From: Sphingobacteriales bacterium
Lineage (GTDB): Bacteria > Bacteroidota > Bacteroidia > Chitinophagales > Chitinophagaceae
NCBI GenBank assembly: GCA_004144185.1
Contig: SEFP01000001.1
Span: 372,001 to 436,000 of the forward strand
Length of the DNA stretch: 64,000 bases
Reading direction: 5' to 3'
Both the position numbers and the translations under genes were made by a program. Position 1 is the first letter of the stretch. Each line of letters opens with the position of its first letter. Of the stretch, positions 35,605-45,410 are shown in pieces. The notes under the pieces are model-generated. The model saw nothing but the letters and a program-made list of their open reading frames with translations. It was not told the DNA's origin and did no database searches.

Positions 35605-35699
35605 TTTTTTTTGGCACGGTACCCAGTTTCCGGATCCTGCTGGTTGCCGGCCTGCTGTTCAGCAGTTCTAATGCGGGAACCCTGCTTACTTTCGCCCCC

Positions 35700-36350
35700 G
35701 TGTCGCCGTTGCTTACTTTGCTTCGTAAAGATGTGGTTGCCGAATGGCGTCACAAGCACATGCTGTTTGGCGTACTGCTGTATGTAGGCAGTATGGTGTT
35801 TATCATCTACGCCATGGCCGGCCGGCCCGAAGCGTCTGTCTGGAATGTCTTGTTCTGGGTGTCCCAGCTGTTTGCCGCTGTAAATGCTGCGGCCCGGAGT
35901 TTTCTGGCCGAAAGTGCGGCCCGGTTCCGATACTATGCCACACTGGTGCCTGCCCGGACCTATTTCTTATCCAAACTGCTCTACGGACTGGTTCTGCAGC
36001 TGCTCGTGACCCTCGCCAGCCTGCTGTTGTTTGCGGTATTGCTGGGCCTGCCACTGTATCGGCCCTTCGAATTCCTGCTCACAGCCTTTCTCGGAAGTTT
36101 GTCGCTGTCGCTGGTCTTCACCTTCTTATCTGCCATCGCCTCCCGGGCCGGTGGCAATGCAGCGTTGATGGCCATTCTGGGCTTTCCACTGCTGTTGCCG
36201 GTGCTGATGATGCTGGGCCGGATGGCGCTGGCAGGCATCACAGCCGTTGAAACGCCCGGTTGGTGGAGTTTGGTCGGTGCCCTTACAGGGTTGGATGCCT
36301 TACTGCTGGCCCTTGGATTGGTGCTGTTTCCGGTGCTGTGGAAAGAGTAA
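35700..36350 (+). CDS. ccmB: Cytochrome c biogenesis protein CcmB
   Basis: A 216-residue protein with six membrane helices, the size and layout of CcmB, the membrane subunit of the heme ABC exporter CcmABC used in system I cytochrome c maturation. The N-terminus LLRKDVVAEWRHKHMLFGVL with its charged start and FLAESAARFRYYATLVPA are typical. It starts at GTG 35700; a TActTTCG -7-like box ends five bases before it. It leads the ccmB-ccmC-ccmD operon (135-bp gap to ccmC). The ATPase CcmA and the heme lyase genes are not in this window. Confidence 0.88.
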   Translation: MSPLLTLLRKDVVAEWRHKHMLFGVLLYVGSMVFIIYAMAGRPEASVWNVLFWVSQLFAAVNAAARSFLAESAARFRYYATLVPARTYFLSKLLYGLVLQLLVTLASLLLFAVLLGLPLYRPFEFLLTAFLGSLSLSLVFTFLSAIASRAGGNAALMAILGFPLLLPVLMMLGRMALAGITAVETPGWWSLVGALTGLDALLLALGLVLFPVLWKE

Positions 36351-36485
36351 AGCCAGCGTGTTGGATGAATCCGGAACAATGAATACAGGTATTTCACCTG
36401 AGTTCCACTCCAGGCTGTACACCTTATCCAATTCCGGAGACCTGAATCCCGGACTCCGCCCTACCTTCGCAGGCCGAAAACGCGC

Positions 36486-37178
36486 ATGATTATTTTGAGT
36501 CGCCATCACTGGTGGAAAACGCTCTGTGTACTTCTGCTGACGTACACCCTTTTTGCTGGTTTGCTCGGCGGGGTTCCGGCGCGCTTTATCCTTAATGAGT
36601 CGATCCGGAATCTGTATTTCCATGTGCCCATGTGGTTTGGCATGCTGGGACTGTTTACCGGCTCGTTTGTCTACGCGATTAAGTACCTGCGCTCCGGCAA
36701 TCCGCTGGATGATCTTCGCTCGGTCAGCTGGCTCAAAGTAGGTGTTTTGTTTTCGATCCTGGGCATGATTACCGGGATGATCTGGGCCACTTATACCTGG
36801 GGAGAACCTTGGAGCAACGACCCCAAGCAGCTGGGTACTGCCGTTTGCATGCTGTCTTATTTTGCGTATCTCGTGTTGCGCAGTGGCATTCCGGATGATG
36901 AGAAGCGCGCCAAAATAGCGGCCGTATACAATGTATTTGCCTACGCGATGATCTTCCCGCTGTTGTTTGTAATTCCCCGGATCGTCGATTCCCTGCATCC
37001 GGGCAACGGCGGTAATCCGGCTTTTTCCAACTATGATCTGGATGCCAAAATGCGGCTGGTCTTTTACCCGGCTGTAATTGGCTGGTTTCTGCTCGGCCTG
37101 TGGATGACGCAACTGCGCATCCGGTTGGGCAAAATTCAAAATCGCATCGAAGATGCACAACCTTTCCGCCATGCCTAG
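36486..37178 (+). CDS. ccmC: Heme exporter / cytochrome c biogenesis protein CcmC
   Basis: A 230-residue, six-helix protein with the tryptophan-rich heme-handling motif WGEPWSND (from W105) between helices, the CcmC version of the WGxxWxWD signature. CcmC loads heme onto the chaperone CcmE on the periplasmic side. It follows ccmB on the same strand and its stop overlaps the next start. TACCTTCG lies upstream as a weak -7 box. Confidence 0.92.
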   Translation: MIILSRHHWWKTLCVLLLTYTLFAGLLGGVPARFILNESIRNLYFHVPMWFGMLGLFTGSFVYAIKYLRSGNPLDDLRSVSWLKVGVLFSILGMITGMIWATYTWGEPWSNDPKQLGTAVCMLSYFAYLVLRSGIPDDEKRAKIAAVYNVFAYAMIFPLLFVIPRIVDSLHPGNGGNPAFSNYDLDAKMRLVFYPAVIGWFLLGLWMTQLRIRLGKIQNRIEDAQPFRHA

Positions 37179-37398
37179 CCCTACCCGTCTGTACGGTTTT
37201 GTTCTCTTTTTAACGGGTGTATTGCTTACCCTGCCTGCCGCTGCACAAACAGATCGTCCGGAAATGGCGGATCTGATGCGTGCTGACGGCAAGATCTGGG
37301 TTGTGGTAGCGGTACTCGCAACTATATTTGCCGGGATTTTCGCGTACCTCATCCGGCTCGATCGTAAGGTGAGCCGACTGGAACGCGAAACCAATTAG
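37171..37398 (+). CDS. ccmD: CcmD-like small membrane protein
   Basis: A 75-residue protein with an N-terminal signal-like helix (LYGFVLFLTGVLLTLPAAA), a short polar part, a second helix (KIWVVVAVLATIFAGIFAYL) and a basic end (RLDRKVSRLERETN). This is the CcmD layout, which stabilises the CcmC-CcmE-heme complex. It overlaps the ccmC stop by 8 bp; an alternative ATG at 37153 would extend it by six residues. Identification leans on position and topology. Confidence 0.75.
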   Translation: MPSPTRLYGFVLFLTGVLLTLPAAAQTDRPEMADLMRADGKIWVVVAVLATIFAGIFAYLIRLDRKVSRLERETN

Positions 37399-37438
37399 TC
37401 TTTTTCTACTTTTTCCCTTTTCTGCCAAACCAACCGAA

Positions 37439-38863
37439 ATGGCTCAAAACAATGACCAGCACTACAGCTTTTTTCAGGGCGTAGAGCGCAACTTCGACAA
37501 AGCGTCTCAGTACACCCGCTTTGAAACCGGCATCCTCGAACAAATCAAGGCTTGCAACTCTGTTTACCGGATGAAGTTCCCGGTGCGCATTGGCGACAAA
37601 GTGGAGGTGATTGAAGCCTACCGCGTACAGCACTCGCATCACAAGCTGCCCTGTAAAGGCGGTATCCGGTACTCCATGGACGTCAATCAGGACGAAGTGA
37701 TGGCTCTGGCTGCGTTGATGACCTACAAATGCGCGATCGTAAACGTACCGTTCGGTGGTGGTAAAGGCGGTATCCGCATCAACCCTAAAAACTATTCGGT
37801 TTTCGAACTGGAGAAAATCACCCGTCGGTATGCGTCTGAACTGGTGAAGAAAAACTTTATCGGTGCCGGCATCGACGTACCGGCTCCTGATTATGGTACC
37901 GGTGCCCGCGAAATGAGCTGGATCGCCGATACGTATGCATCCCTGAATCCGGGCGATGTGAATGCACTGGGCTGCGTAACCGGCAAACCGGTGAGCCAAG
38001 GTGGTGTTCGCGGTCGTACGGAAGCTACCGGTCTGGGCGTATTCTACGGTGTGCGTGAGTTCTGCAACTGTGAAGACGACATGAAAAACCTGGGCCTGGC
38101 CAAGGGCATTTCCGGAAAGCGCGTGATTGTGCAAGGTCTTGGTAACGTAGGCTACCACGCGGCTAAATTCTTCTTCGACGCCGGTGCGATCATCGTTGGT
38201 CTGGCCGAGTATGAAGGTGGCCTTTACAATGAAAATGGTCTGGACCTGTATAAAGTGGTTGAACACCGCAAAGCCACCGGCTCGATTCTGGGCTTCGGCA
38301 ACGGTGCACAGGAATTCCAGAATTCATTTGACGTGCTGGAGCAGGAGTGCGACATCTTTATCCCGGCTGCACTCGAGAATGTTGTGAACGCCGGCAATGC
38401 CGACCGTATCAAAGCCAAAATCATTGGTGAAGGTGCCAATGGACCCCTGACACCAGAAGCAGATGAAATTCTGTTCAAAAAAGGCGTGGTAGTAATCCCG
38501 GATATGTACCTGAACGCAGGTGGCGTAACTGTTTCGTACTTCGAGTGGCTGAAAAACCTGAGCCACGTTCGCTTCGGCCGGATGGATAAGCGCTTTACCG
38601 AAAATCAGAATGCCAATATCATTCGCACGGTAGAGAATATGACCGGTAAAAACGTAACTGAATCCGAGCGCAAAATGCTGCTGCATGGCCCGGACGAAGA
38701 AGATCTGGTGTATTCCGGCCTGGAAGACACGATGATCGGCTCGTTCCACGAAATCCGCGAAGCGCAGAAAGCCCATCCGGAAGTGGATATGCGTACGGCC
38801 GCGTTTATCGTCGCAATCAATAAAGTAGGCGCTGCCTACGAAGAACTCGGTATCTTCCCATAA
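37439..38863 (+). CDS. gdhA: Glutamate dehydrogenase (Glu/Leu/Phe/Val dehydrogenase)
   Basis: A 474-residue enzyme catalysing glutamate + NAD(P)+ to 2-oxoglutarate + NH4+. The catalytic Lys and substrate site are in LMTYKCAIVNVPFGGGKGGI, the second motif in DVPAPDYGTGAREMSWIADT, and the nucleotide-binding GLGNVGYHAAKFF follows. It is of normal length and cytoplasmic. It begins 40 bp after the ccmD gene but has its own terminator, and is probably transcribed separately. A leucine dehydrogenase of the same superfamily lies at 51609. Confidence 0.96.
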   Translation: MAQNNDQHYSFFQGVERNFDKASQYTRFETGILEQIKACNSVYRMKFPVRIGDKVEVIEAYRVQHSHHKLPCKGGIRYSMDVNQDEVMALAALMTYKCAIVNVPFGGGKGGIRINPKNYSVFELEKITRRYASELVKKNFIGAGIDVPAPDYGTGAREMSWIADTYASLNPGDVNALGCVTGKPVSQGGVRGRTEATGLGVFYGVREFCNCEDDMKNLGLAKGISGKRVIVQGLGNVGYHAAKFFFDAGAIIVGLAEYEGGLYNENGLDLYKVVEHRKATGSILGFGNGAQEFQNSFDVLEQECDIFIPAALENVVNAGNADRIKAKIIGEGANGPLTPEADEILFKKGVVVIPDMYLNAGGVTVSYFEWLKNLSHVRFGRMDKRFTENQNANIIRTVENMTGKNVTESERKMLLHGPDEEDLVYSGLEDTMIGSFHEIREAQKAHPEVDMRTAAFIVAINKVGAAYEELGIFP

Positions 38864-38882
38864 GGAATCTGATCCCATCATT

Positions 38883-38916
38883 AAAAAAGGTGCGCTTTTG
38901 AAAGCGCACCTTTTTT
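38883..38916 (+). terminator. Intrinsic terminator of gdhA
   Basis: A 15-bp stem (38883-38897 with 38902-38916) with A and T runs, 20 bases after the gdhA stop. Confidence 0.88.
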
Positions 38917-38949
38917 GATTTATATGGTACCAACTATCCAACTGCCGGT

Positions 38950-38957
38950 TAGTTTTG
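38950..38957 (+). promoter_or_regulatory. -7 box (TAgtTTTG) close to the start codon at 38962
   Basis: A perfect -7 match ends only four bases before the ATG, so the expected transcript would start at or inside the first codons. Confidence 0.5.
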
Positions 38958-38961
38958 CCGC

Positions 38962-40500
38962 ATGATTTTCCGGAAGTGGATTGCCTTGGTGCTCATCCTC
39001 CTGGCAGCGCTCAGCTACGGGTGGCGCATCAGCGACAAACCACTTGATTTTGACGAGCGCTACACGCTGAACATCGCGACCGGACTGGGAGGAACAACTT
39101 CCGGCATCCGTACGTTCGGAACCTTTCCGACACAGCCCATTTCCGGAAGCGCCTTTACCTCCAAAGCCTACTGGGACCGCTTTACCTACGCCAATACCGT
39201 TGCCACTGCCTTGAGTGATAACGGTCAGGGCATTCCATACATGACGGTGCTGCATAGCTGGATTGAGGCCACGGGACTGACCGTCGCAGGCACCCGGTGG
39301 CCCTCAGCACTGGCCCTGCTGCTAACAGGCGGATGCCTCTGGTACTGGCTTCAGAAACAGGATCGCGCGCGTTCCGGAATGGCCCTTCTGGCACTGACGC
39401 TTTTGTTGTTCAATGGGCTGCTGTTGGATCTGGCCCAATACATCCGGTTCTACACCTTCGGAGTCTTATTAGTGGTCCTGTCCTGGATCGGACTTCACCG
39501 GCTGTGTACCCGCCGACGGATTCCGGATGCGGTGTTGCTGGGAACGATCTGGACCGTAGCGTTCGTGAACCAGTATTTTGCCGCACTCGTGATTGGGTCT
39601 CAGGGACTGTATCTGTTGCTATTTGAACGAAAAACGCTTTCTCCCCGTATCTGGGCAGGCCTGATTGCCGGCAGTCTGGTTCTGCTGTTGATCTGGTTGT
39701 TCCCACTGGGCGGCATCGAAGCCTTTGCATCGGTGTTCCGCTACCACGATCGGTCGATGCAGGCAGCAGATACCTGGAGCACCCCGGCGACGCTGTCGGT
39801 TATTCTGACCGGACTAGCCGCTGATCTGGCCACCTGTTTTGGCGCCGCTACGCACTATACCGCCAGTTTTAAAACGGCCTTCAATGTCGTGCTGGCGCTG
39901 CCCGGATGGATGTTGTGTCTTCGACTGACCCGCGAATCGCTGACCCCGTTTCAACTGTTTTGTGCACGGGTAGCAACACTGGTGATCGGACTTCAACTGC
40001 TGTTTGTGATTGGGCATATCAGTCTTACCCACAAAACCTTGTTGCTGGTGATCCGGTACTGGACATTCTGCATTCCTTTTTGCCTGGTACTGTTGAGTCT
40101 GGCCGTTGTCAAAGGCTGGCAGGCAGGTGGCTTTTGGCGAATGCTAGCGTTGATTAGCCTGATCGGGTTAGGCGTACGGGGCAGCTTTTCGGTGTATGCA
40201 GCTTTTTCCGGAAAAGCGCTTTCGGGCTTCCAAAAGCCGCAGTGTATTCCAATGGCAGCGTATCCGGATTACGAAGCGCTCAGCCATCAGATCAGGCAGC
40301 AGGCCGGCACCGGCGATACCGTTTGTTTCAAACGCTGGAAAACCGCGCAGTGTACCAATTGGTTTCTCCGAACGGCTCCCAGGATCGTTCAACAGGTCGA
40401 TACGACTCAAAGCGGTGAGGTGCTTTTAAAAACGCCTTCCGGAAGGCGTCCGATTCCGATTCATCTGGGGCGTCCGATAGCAGCACGTCCCTGCAACTAA
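38962..40500 (+). CDS. GT-C-like integral membrane glycosyltransferase (putative)
   Basis: A 512-residue protein with about ten membrane helices. After helix 1 (WIALVLILLAALSYGW) it has an acidic motif DFDERY in the first loop, as in GT39/GT83 lipid-linked-sugar transferases (ArnT/PMT-like), followed by a long loop and WPSALALLLTGGCLWYW. The C-terminal 80 residues are extracytoplasmic and hold three Cys. It would transfer a sugar from a polyprenyl carrier to an envelope acceptor; the acceptor is unknown. It stands alone behind the gdhA terminator. Confidence 0.7.
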   Translation: MIFRKWIALVLILLAALSYGWRISDKPLDFDERYTLNIATGLGGTTSGIRTFGTFPTQPISGSAFTSKAYWDRFTYANTVATALSDNGQGIPYMTVLHSWIEATGLTVAGTRWPSALALLLTGGCLWYWLQKQDRARSGMALLALTLLLFNGLLLDLAQYIRFYTFGVLLVVLSWIGLHRLCTRRRIPDAVLLGTIWTVAFVNQYFAALVIGSQGLYLLLFERKTLSPRIWAGLIAGSLVLLLIWLFPLGGIEAFASVFRYHDRSMQAADTWSTPATLSVILTGLAADLATCFGAATHYTASFKTAFNVVLALPGWMLCLRLTRESLTPFQLFCARVATLVIGLQLLFVIGHISLTHKTLLLVIRYWTFCIPFCLVLLSLAVVKGWQAGGFWRMLALISLIGLGVRGSFSVYAAFSGKALSGFQKPQCIPMAAYPDYEALSHQIRQQAGTGDTVCFKRWKTAQCTNWFLRTAPRIVQQVDTTQSGEVLLKTPSGRRPIPIHLGRPIAARPCN

Positions 40501-40518
40501 GGGTTCCGGGAGCGCTTT

Positions 40519-41169
40519 CTATTTGATACGCAGTACGGCGCTATCCGTAACGGCGTAGAGCTGTTGGAACTGCTGTGCATTCAGATAATGGCAACCGGTA
40601 AAATCCCCGAATGCCGGCAGAATCAGGGATCGATCACTCAGCGCGAAGCAGGGCACGGCAATCTGCTGACGGCCTTTCCCGGCTATTTTAATGCCCGGAT
40701 GCAGATGCCCGTGAATAACGAAGTCGGTTGTGACTGCCGGTTGATCGTGCATAATGCAGATCCCTCCCAGAAACAGCTTTTCCGGAAACAGTTCCAACAG
40801 GCACGATTCGTAAAAAGAAGCCTCCAGAATATCGTGATTTCCGATAACCAGCTGGAAGGTTACTTCCGGAAACTGCGCCCGCCAGGTTTTAAAGGCTGCT
40901 ACTTCATTATTGTGACGGGAATGAAACAGGTCGCCCGCAAAGATGACCCGCTCTGCGCCGGTCTGCGTGATGATTGCGGTGAGCCGGTCGGCATTATTGG
41001 TATTGACACGGGCAGGAATGGCCATACCGGCTTTCCGGAAATGACCAGCCTTACCCCAGTGGACATCGGCTATGACAAGAGTCTTCCCTTCCGGAAACCA
41101 AAGTGCTTTCTCCGGAAGCAAGAACGCCTGTTGTCCCGGAAGTTCGATGGGCAGAGTACCGGCGTTCAC
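40519..41169 (-). CDS. pdeM: Ligase-associated DNA damage response endonuclease PdeM
   Basis: A 216-residue calcineurin-like metallophosphoesterase with the motifs [21 protein letters not shown] and HGHLHPG, the PdeM layout. In other bacteria pdeM sits with a DNA ligase, a Lhr-like helicase and an exonuclease in a DNA repair cassette; none of these is adjacent here. Its first codons overlap the stop of trhO by 4 bp (41166-41169), so the two genes are coupled. Catalysis on DNA is inferred from the family. Confidence 0.88.
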   Translation of the reverse strand: MNAGTLPIELPGQQAFLLPEKALWFPEGKTLVIADVHWGKAGHFRKAGMAIPARVNTNNADRLTAIITQTGAERVIFAGDLFHSRHNNEVAAFKTWRAQFPEVTFQLVIGNHDILEASFYESCLLELFPEKLFLGGICIMHDQPAVTTDFVIHGHLHPGIKIAGKGRQQIAVPCFALSDRSLILPAFGDFTGCHYLNAQQFQQLYAVTDSAVLRIK

Positions 41170-42215
41170 GGAGTTATATCAGCATCGCTTCCGGCAGGCC
41201 GGAAGGGGCGCAGCCGTGATTTGCTTTTATTGAATACCGGGTTGCCTGTGTTGGCTTTAGGCGGCGGCGGAACGTTGTTGGCCTTGGCATCCCGGCAGTC
41301 GGCAGAACAACAGTGATCAAAAGCCTGGGCGCATTCGGGACACTGGATAAACAGCAGGTGACAACCGTCGTAGGTGCAGTTCACATGGTTGTCGCAGGGC
41401 GTGCCGCATTGGTGGCAGTGGGCCAGTACCTCATCGGTAATGCGCTCCCCCATCCGGGCATCAAACACGAAATTTTTGCCCCGGAACAAAATCGGCAAAT
41501 TTTCTTCGCGGGCCTTGCGGGTGTATTCGATAATGCCGCCTTCCAGATGATACACGTTTTGAAAGCCCTGATGCTTAAAGTAGGCACTGGCTTTTTCGCA
41601 GCGGATGCCGCCCGTGCAATACATCACCACAGGCTTGTCTTTGGCTGCCTGCAGCATGTCCACCGCCATCGGCAACTGCTCTTTAAACGTATCGCTGGGC
41701 ACCTCAAGAGCACCATCAAAGTGGCCAACCTCGTACTCGTAGTGATTGCGCATATCGACTACCACCACGTCGGGGCTAGATTGCACCAGCGCATTGTATT
41801 CGGCAGCTTTGAGGTACTGGCCGGTATCCGCCGGGTTGAAAGTGGGGTCGTCAATGCCATCGGCGACAATCTGCGACCGTACTTTGATTTTCAGCACCCA
41901 GAAGGATTTGCCGTCATCGTCTACGGCGATATTGAGACGCATCCCGGTCAGTTCCGGAAATGCATACAAGGCTTCTCTCAGCGCATCGAACCTGGACGCC
42001 GGCACGCTGACCTGGGCATTAATGCCTTCGTGGGCTACATAGATGCGACCGAAGACGCTAAGTGTCTGGAGACGTTCGTAGAGCGTATCGCGGAACGCTT
42101 GCGGATCGGGAATCGCAAAATACCGGTAGAAAGAAATCGTGGTTCGAGGCTCGGTTTCGGCGAGCATCTTTTCCTTCAGCTCTTTAGTATTGATGCGGTT
42201 GTGAAGCAAGGGCAT
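41166..42215 (-). CDS. trhO: tRNA uridine(34) hydroxylase (TrhO/YceA rhodanese-like)
   Basis: A 349-residue enzyme that forms 5-hydroxyuridine at the tRNA wobble position using O2. It has the N-terminal acylphosphatase-like part ([17 protein letters not shown]), the rhodanese domain with active-site CTGGIRCEK, and the cysteine-rich C-terminal block ([18 protein letters not shown]). Length is normal with an added basic tail of about 35 residues ([19 protein letters not shown]). It is the first gene of the trhO-pdeM pair. Confidence 0.93.
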   Translation of the reverse strand: MPLLHNRINTKELKEKMLAETEPRTTISFYRYFAIPDPQAFRDTLYERLQTLSVFGRIYVAHEGINAQVSVPASRFDALREALYAFPELTGMRLNIAVDDDGKSFWVLKIKVRSQIVADGIDDPTFNPADTGQYLKAAEYNALVQSSPDVVVVDMRNHYEYEVGHFDGALEVPSDTFKEQLPMAVDMLQAAKDKPVVMYCTGGIRCEKASAYFKHQGFQNVYHLEGGIIEYTRKAREENLPILFRGKNFVFDARMGERITDEVLAHCHQCGTPCDNHVNCTYDGCHLLFIQCPECAQAFDHCCSADCRDAKANNVPPPPKANTGNPVFNKSKSRLRPFRPAGSDADITP

Positions 42216-42371
42216 GGTACACAGATGCCTGATTCAGATTTTTAGGGCGCTGCAAATTTACGCCTTCCGGATATGGGTATAGGAAGGTACTAAACCGGAT
42301 CATCCGAATATTTGTTCAACGACTCCGGTACTTCTAATAAAACATCCAAAAGGCTTTCCTGCTATACTTTC

Positions 42372-42605
42372 CTACCAGTACCGCAGTGGGTTTCTACGGC
42401 CCAGTCCGATGTAGCGTTTCATGTTCATCCAAAACGCCAAAATCATATACAGAATGACCGGTGAGCCGAAGGTGAGGAAACTCAAATACACAAACCACAT
42501 CCGGATACGGCTGGTAGCAATGCCCATCCGGTCACCCAGCTGCGTACAGACGCCAAAGAGGTTCAGTTCAATAAAATCCCGCAATCTGTTAAGTGTTGGG
42601 TTCAT
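42372..42605 (-). CDS. PspC domain-containing protein
   Basis: A 77-residue protein with a short N-terminal helix (LRDFIELNLFGVCTQLGDRM) and one or two membrane segments (MWFVYLSFLTFGSPVILYMI), the layout of Bacteroidetes PspC-family proteins. The GVCTQLGDRMGI segment matches the usual GVCxGLAxYFGI start of the family. Its link to phage-shock response is by homology only. It stands alone upstream of a repeat-rich spacer. Confidence 0.8.
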   Translation of the reverse strand: MNPTLNRLRDFIELNLFGVCTQLGDRMGIATSRIRMWFVYLSFLTFGSPVILYMILAFWMNMKRYIGLGRRNPLRYW

Positions 42606-42727
42606 AGCAAAGGCGGTTTGACCTCAAATATAATTCTTTCCGGAAAAAGGTTGTGCCGCGAATGCCGACTTGCTTGTCTTCCTGTCATTTAAACGCAGTC
42701 AGGAGCTGTGTAGTCTGTGTCTTAAGG

Positions 42728-42907
42728 CTTTCGACAGACTCAGGGAACACATTTAAGGTGACCAAGTGACTAGGTAAGCGACTGTCAAGCTGAGCCTGTC
42801 GAAGCCCGTATACTGAAATTGTCCTATTACTGGCCCTTCGACAGGCTCAGGAATGACACGTCGAAGCCCATGCAAACAAGAGATACTACTGATGTTTTGA
42901 CAGGCTT
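42728..42907. repeat. REP-like intergenic repeats sharing TTCGACAGGCTCAG
   Basis: The 377-bp gap between the PspC gene and aconitase holds no gene, but three copies of a short element in both directions: plus at 42728-42750 (one change), minus at 42783-42807, and plus at 42832-42858, plus remnants at 42858-42870 and 42895-42907. The shared core is TTCGACAGGCTCAG; related sequences are common between genes in Bacteroidetes. Confidence 0.75.
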
Positions 42908-42926
42908 ATAAATTTTTTCTAATAAA

Positions 42927-42959
42927 AAAACCTTCCGGAAAATAAGTCTGGAAGGTTTT
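42927..42959 (-). terminator. Intrinsic terminator of aconitase
   Basis: Stem AAAACCTTCC (42927-42936) with GGAAGGTTTT (42950-42959), A-run on the plus strand, 24 bases beyond the aconitase stop. It contains a TTCCGGAA palindrome. Confidence 0.82.
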
Positions 42960-42982
42960 AAAATGCAGTCTTTAAAAGAAGC

Positions 42983-45355
42983 TTACTGGTCGTTGGTATG
43001 ACGGGCCTGCTTGCCCTGGTCCGCATAGTTTTCCACACCACTGGCGCTGTGTTCGGGTCCGATCGATTCGGAAACCTGCTTGTCAGTTCGGCCTTTGGCA
43101 AATTCCTGGCGAATCACGTTGAGGGCACCACCGGATTTAAACCACTCGATCTGCTGCGAGTTGTAGGTGTGGTTGACCTTGATTTCTTCCGGATTGCCGT
43201 GGGCATGATGCAGCACTACTGTCAACTGCTTACCGGGCGCAAATTCGGTCAGCCCCAGGATATCAATAGTATCGTCTTCACGCACCTTGTCGTAATCTGC
43301 CTTATCAGCAAAGGTGAGTGCCAGCATACCTTGTTTTTTCAGGTTGGTTTCGTGGATCCGGGCAAAGGATTTTACCAGGATAGCCCGTACGCCCAGATGG
43401 CGCGGCTCCATTGCAGCATGCTCGCGGGAAGAGCCTTCGCCGTAGTTTTCGTCACCTACTACAATCGATCCGATACCGGCAGCCTTGTAGTCACGGGCCG
43501 TATCCGGAACGCCACCGGTAGCACCGGTCAGCTGGTTTTTCACATTGTTGGTTTCCATGTTGAAGGCGTTAATCGCGCCGATCAGCATGTTGTTGGAAAT
43601 ATTGTCGAGGTGACCGCGGAATTTCAGCCACGGACCGGCCATCGAGATATGATCCGTCGTACATTTTCCGTAGGCTTTGATCAGCAGCTTCAATCCTTTC
43701 AAATCGGTTCCTTCCCAGGCGGCAAACGGTGCCAGCAATTGCAGGCGCTGGCTGTCATCTTTGACATCTACCGCGATGTGGCTGCCGTCTTCAGCAGGTG
43801 CCTGGTAGCCCGGATCATCTACGTCGAAGCCTTTTGGAGGCAGTTCAAATCCGGTAGGCTCATCCAGTTTTACCTGCTCACCGTTTGCGTTGGTGAGGGT
43901 ATCCGTCAGTGGGTTGAACGACAGGCTGCCGGAGATGGCATAGGCCGTTACAATTTCCGGAGAGGCCACGAAGGCGTGCGTACCGGCGTAGGAATCGTTC
44001 CGCTTGGCAAAGTTCCGGTTGAAGGAGGTAACGATGGTGTTTTTACGGTTAGGGTCGTCGATGTGACGTGCCCATTGTCCAATGCAGGGTCCGCAGGCGT
44101 TGGCCAGTACCACACCGCCCATTTTGTCGAACGTATGCAGGAAGCCATCACGCTCTACGGTAAAGCGGACCATTTCCGAACCGGGCGTAATGGTGTATTC
44201 GCTTTGTGCTTTCAGTCCTTTAGACAAGGCATCTTCCGCAATAGAAGCCGAGCGGGAAATGTCTTCGTAGGAGGAGTTGGTGCAGGAACCGATCAGGGCG
44301 ACTTCGATGGTATCGGGCCAGTTGTGTTCTTTAACCGCTTCCGCCATTTTGGAGATCGGCGTTGCCAGATCGGGCGTAAATGGTCCGTTTACATACGGCT
44401 CCAGTTCGTCCAGGTTAATCTCAATCAGTTGATCGTAATATTTTTCCGGAGCGTCATACACTTCTTTATCGGAGCGCAGGTACTCGATCGTCTGATCAGC
44501 CAGATCAGCGATTTCGGCCCGCTTGGTACCCCGCAGATACGCGCCCATTTTCTCGTCGTAGGCAAACAGCGAGGTCGTAGCACCGATTTCTGCACCCATG
44601 TTGCAAATGGTGCCTTTACCGGTACAGGACAGGCTATCGGCACCTTCACCAAAGTATTCGACGATGGCACCGGTACCGCCTTTCACCGTCAGGATACCAG
44701 CTACTTTCAGGATGATATCTTTCGCACTGGTCCAGCCGCTCATTTTTCCGGAAAGCCTTATGCCGATCAGTTTCGGCATTTTCAGTTCCCAGGGCAAACC
44801 TGCCATCACGTCTACGGCATCAGCACCGCCGACTCCGATAGCGATCATTCCGAGACCACCGGCGTTGGGCGTATGGGAATCGGTACCGATCATCATACCG
44901 CCCGGAAATGCGTAGTTTTCGAGGACGACCTGGTGGATAATACCAGCGCCGGGCTTCCAGAATCCGATCCCGTATTTGTTGGAGATCGAGCTCAGAAAAT
45001 CATACACTTCTTTGTTCGTGTCTTCAGCCACTGCCAGATCTTCTGTAGCACCCACTTTGGCCTGAATCAGGTGATCGCAGTGGACGGTAGACGGAACGGC
45101 AACCTGAGCACGGCCGCAGGTCATAAACTGCAACAAAGCCATCTGTGCGGTGGCATCCTGCATAGCTACGCGGTCGGGCGCAAAGTTGACATAGTCCTTT
45201 CCCCGTTCGTAGGCCGTATGGGCGATTTCAGTCGTGTGGGAATACAGGATTTTTTCGGCCAGCGTGAGCGGACGTCCCAGCAGTTTGCGGGCGGATTCAA
45301 CGCGCGCCGGCATCTGGTTGTACACTTTTTGGATGAGATCTAAATCGAACGCCAT
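42983..45355 (-). CDS. acn: Aconitate hydratase (mitochondrial-type)
   Basis: A 790-residue TCA cycle enzyme interconverting citrate and isocitrate. The 4Fe-4S cysteines are C358 (IGSCTNSS), C421 and C424 (ACGPCIGQ). [23 protein letters not shown], and in the C-terminal swivel domain [20 protein letters not shown] are all present. It is of the mitochondrial/A-type length and lineage. No close operon partner; it has its own -7 box and terminator. A 781-codon reading frame runs antisense across nearly the whole gene; I regard it as a composition artefact. Confidence 0.97.
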   Translation of the reverse strand: MAFDLDLIQKVYNQMPARVESARKLLGRPLTLAEKILYSHTTEIAHTAYERGKDYVNFAPDRVAMQDATAQMALLQFMTCGRAQVAVPSTVHCDHLIQAKVGATEDLAVAEDTNKEVYDFLSSISNKYGIGFWKPGAGIIHQVVLENYAFPGGMMIGTDSHTPNAGGLGMIAIGVGGADAVDVMAGLPWELKMPKLIGIRLSGKMSGWTSAKDIILKVAGILTVKGGTGAIVEYFGEGADSLSCTGKGTICNMGAEIGATTSLFAYDEKMGAYLRGTKRAEIADLADQTIEYLRSDKEVYDAPEKYYDQLIEINLDELEPYVNGPFTPDLATPISKMAEAVKEHNWPDTIEVALIGSCTNSSYEDISRSASIAEDALSKGLKAQSEYTITPGSEMVRFTVERDGFLHTFDKMGGVVLANACGPCIGQWARHIDDPNRKNTIVTSFNRNFAKRNDSYAGTHAFVASPEIVTAYAISGSLSFNPLTDTLTNANGEQVKLDEPTGFELPPKGFDVDDPGYQAPAEDGSHIAVDVKDDSQRLQLLAPFAAWEGTDLKGLKLLIKAYGKCTTDHISMAGPWLKFRGHLDNISNNMLIGAINAFNMETNNVKNQLTGATGGVPDTARDYKAAGIGSIVVGDENYGEGSSREHAAMEPRHLGVRAILVKSFARIHETNLKKQGMLALTFADKADYDKVREDDTIDILGLTEFAPGKQLTVVLHHAHGNPEEIKVNHTYNSQQIEWFKSGGALNVIRQEFAKGRTDKQVSESIGPEHSASGVENYADQGKQARHTNDQ

Positions 45356-45402
45356 ATTGTAGAAAGGAGATTTGTCAGTAAGGGGTCACTTCTAAGAAGG
45401 CG

Positions 45403-45410
45403 CAAAGGTA
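45403..45410 (-). promoter_or_regulatory. -7 box (TAccTTTG) of aconitase
   Basis: A perfect -7 box on the minus strand, 47 bases upstream of the aconitase ATG. Confidence 0.5.

Noticed and set aside
42728-42907. An insertion sequence or transposon at the repeat-rich spacer
   Set aside because: No transposase frame, no target-site duplication that I can see, and the units are only about 25 bp.
42998-45343. A 781-codon plus-strand reading frame covering almost all of the aconitase gene in antisense
   Set aside because: It mirrors the conserved aconitase codons, shows no motif or signal, and such long antisense frames arise when GC-rich codon use avoids TTA, CTA and TCA. Aconitase with all Fe-S ligands is the real gene.
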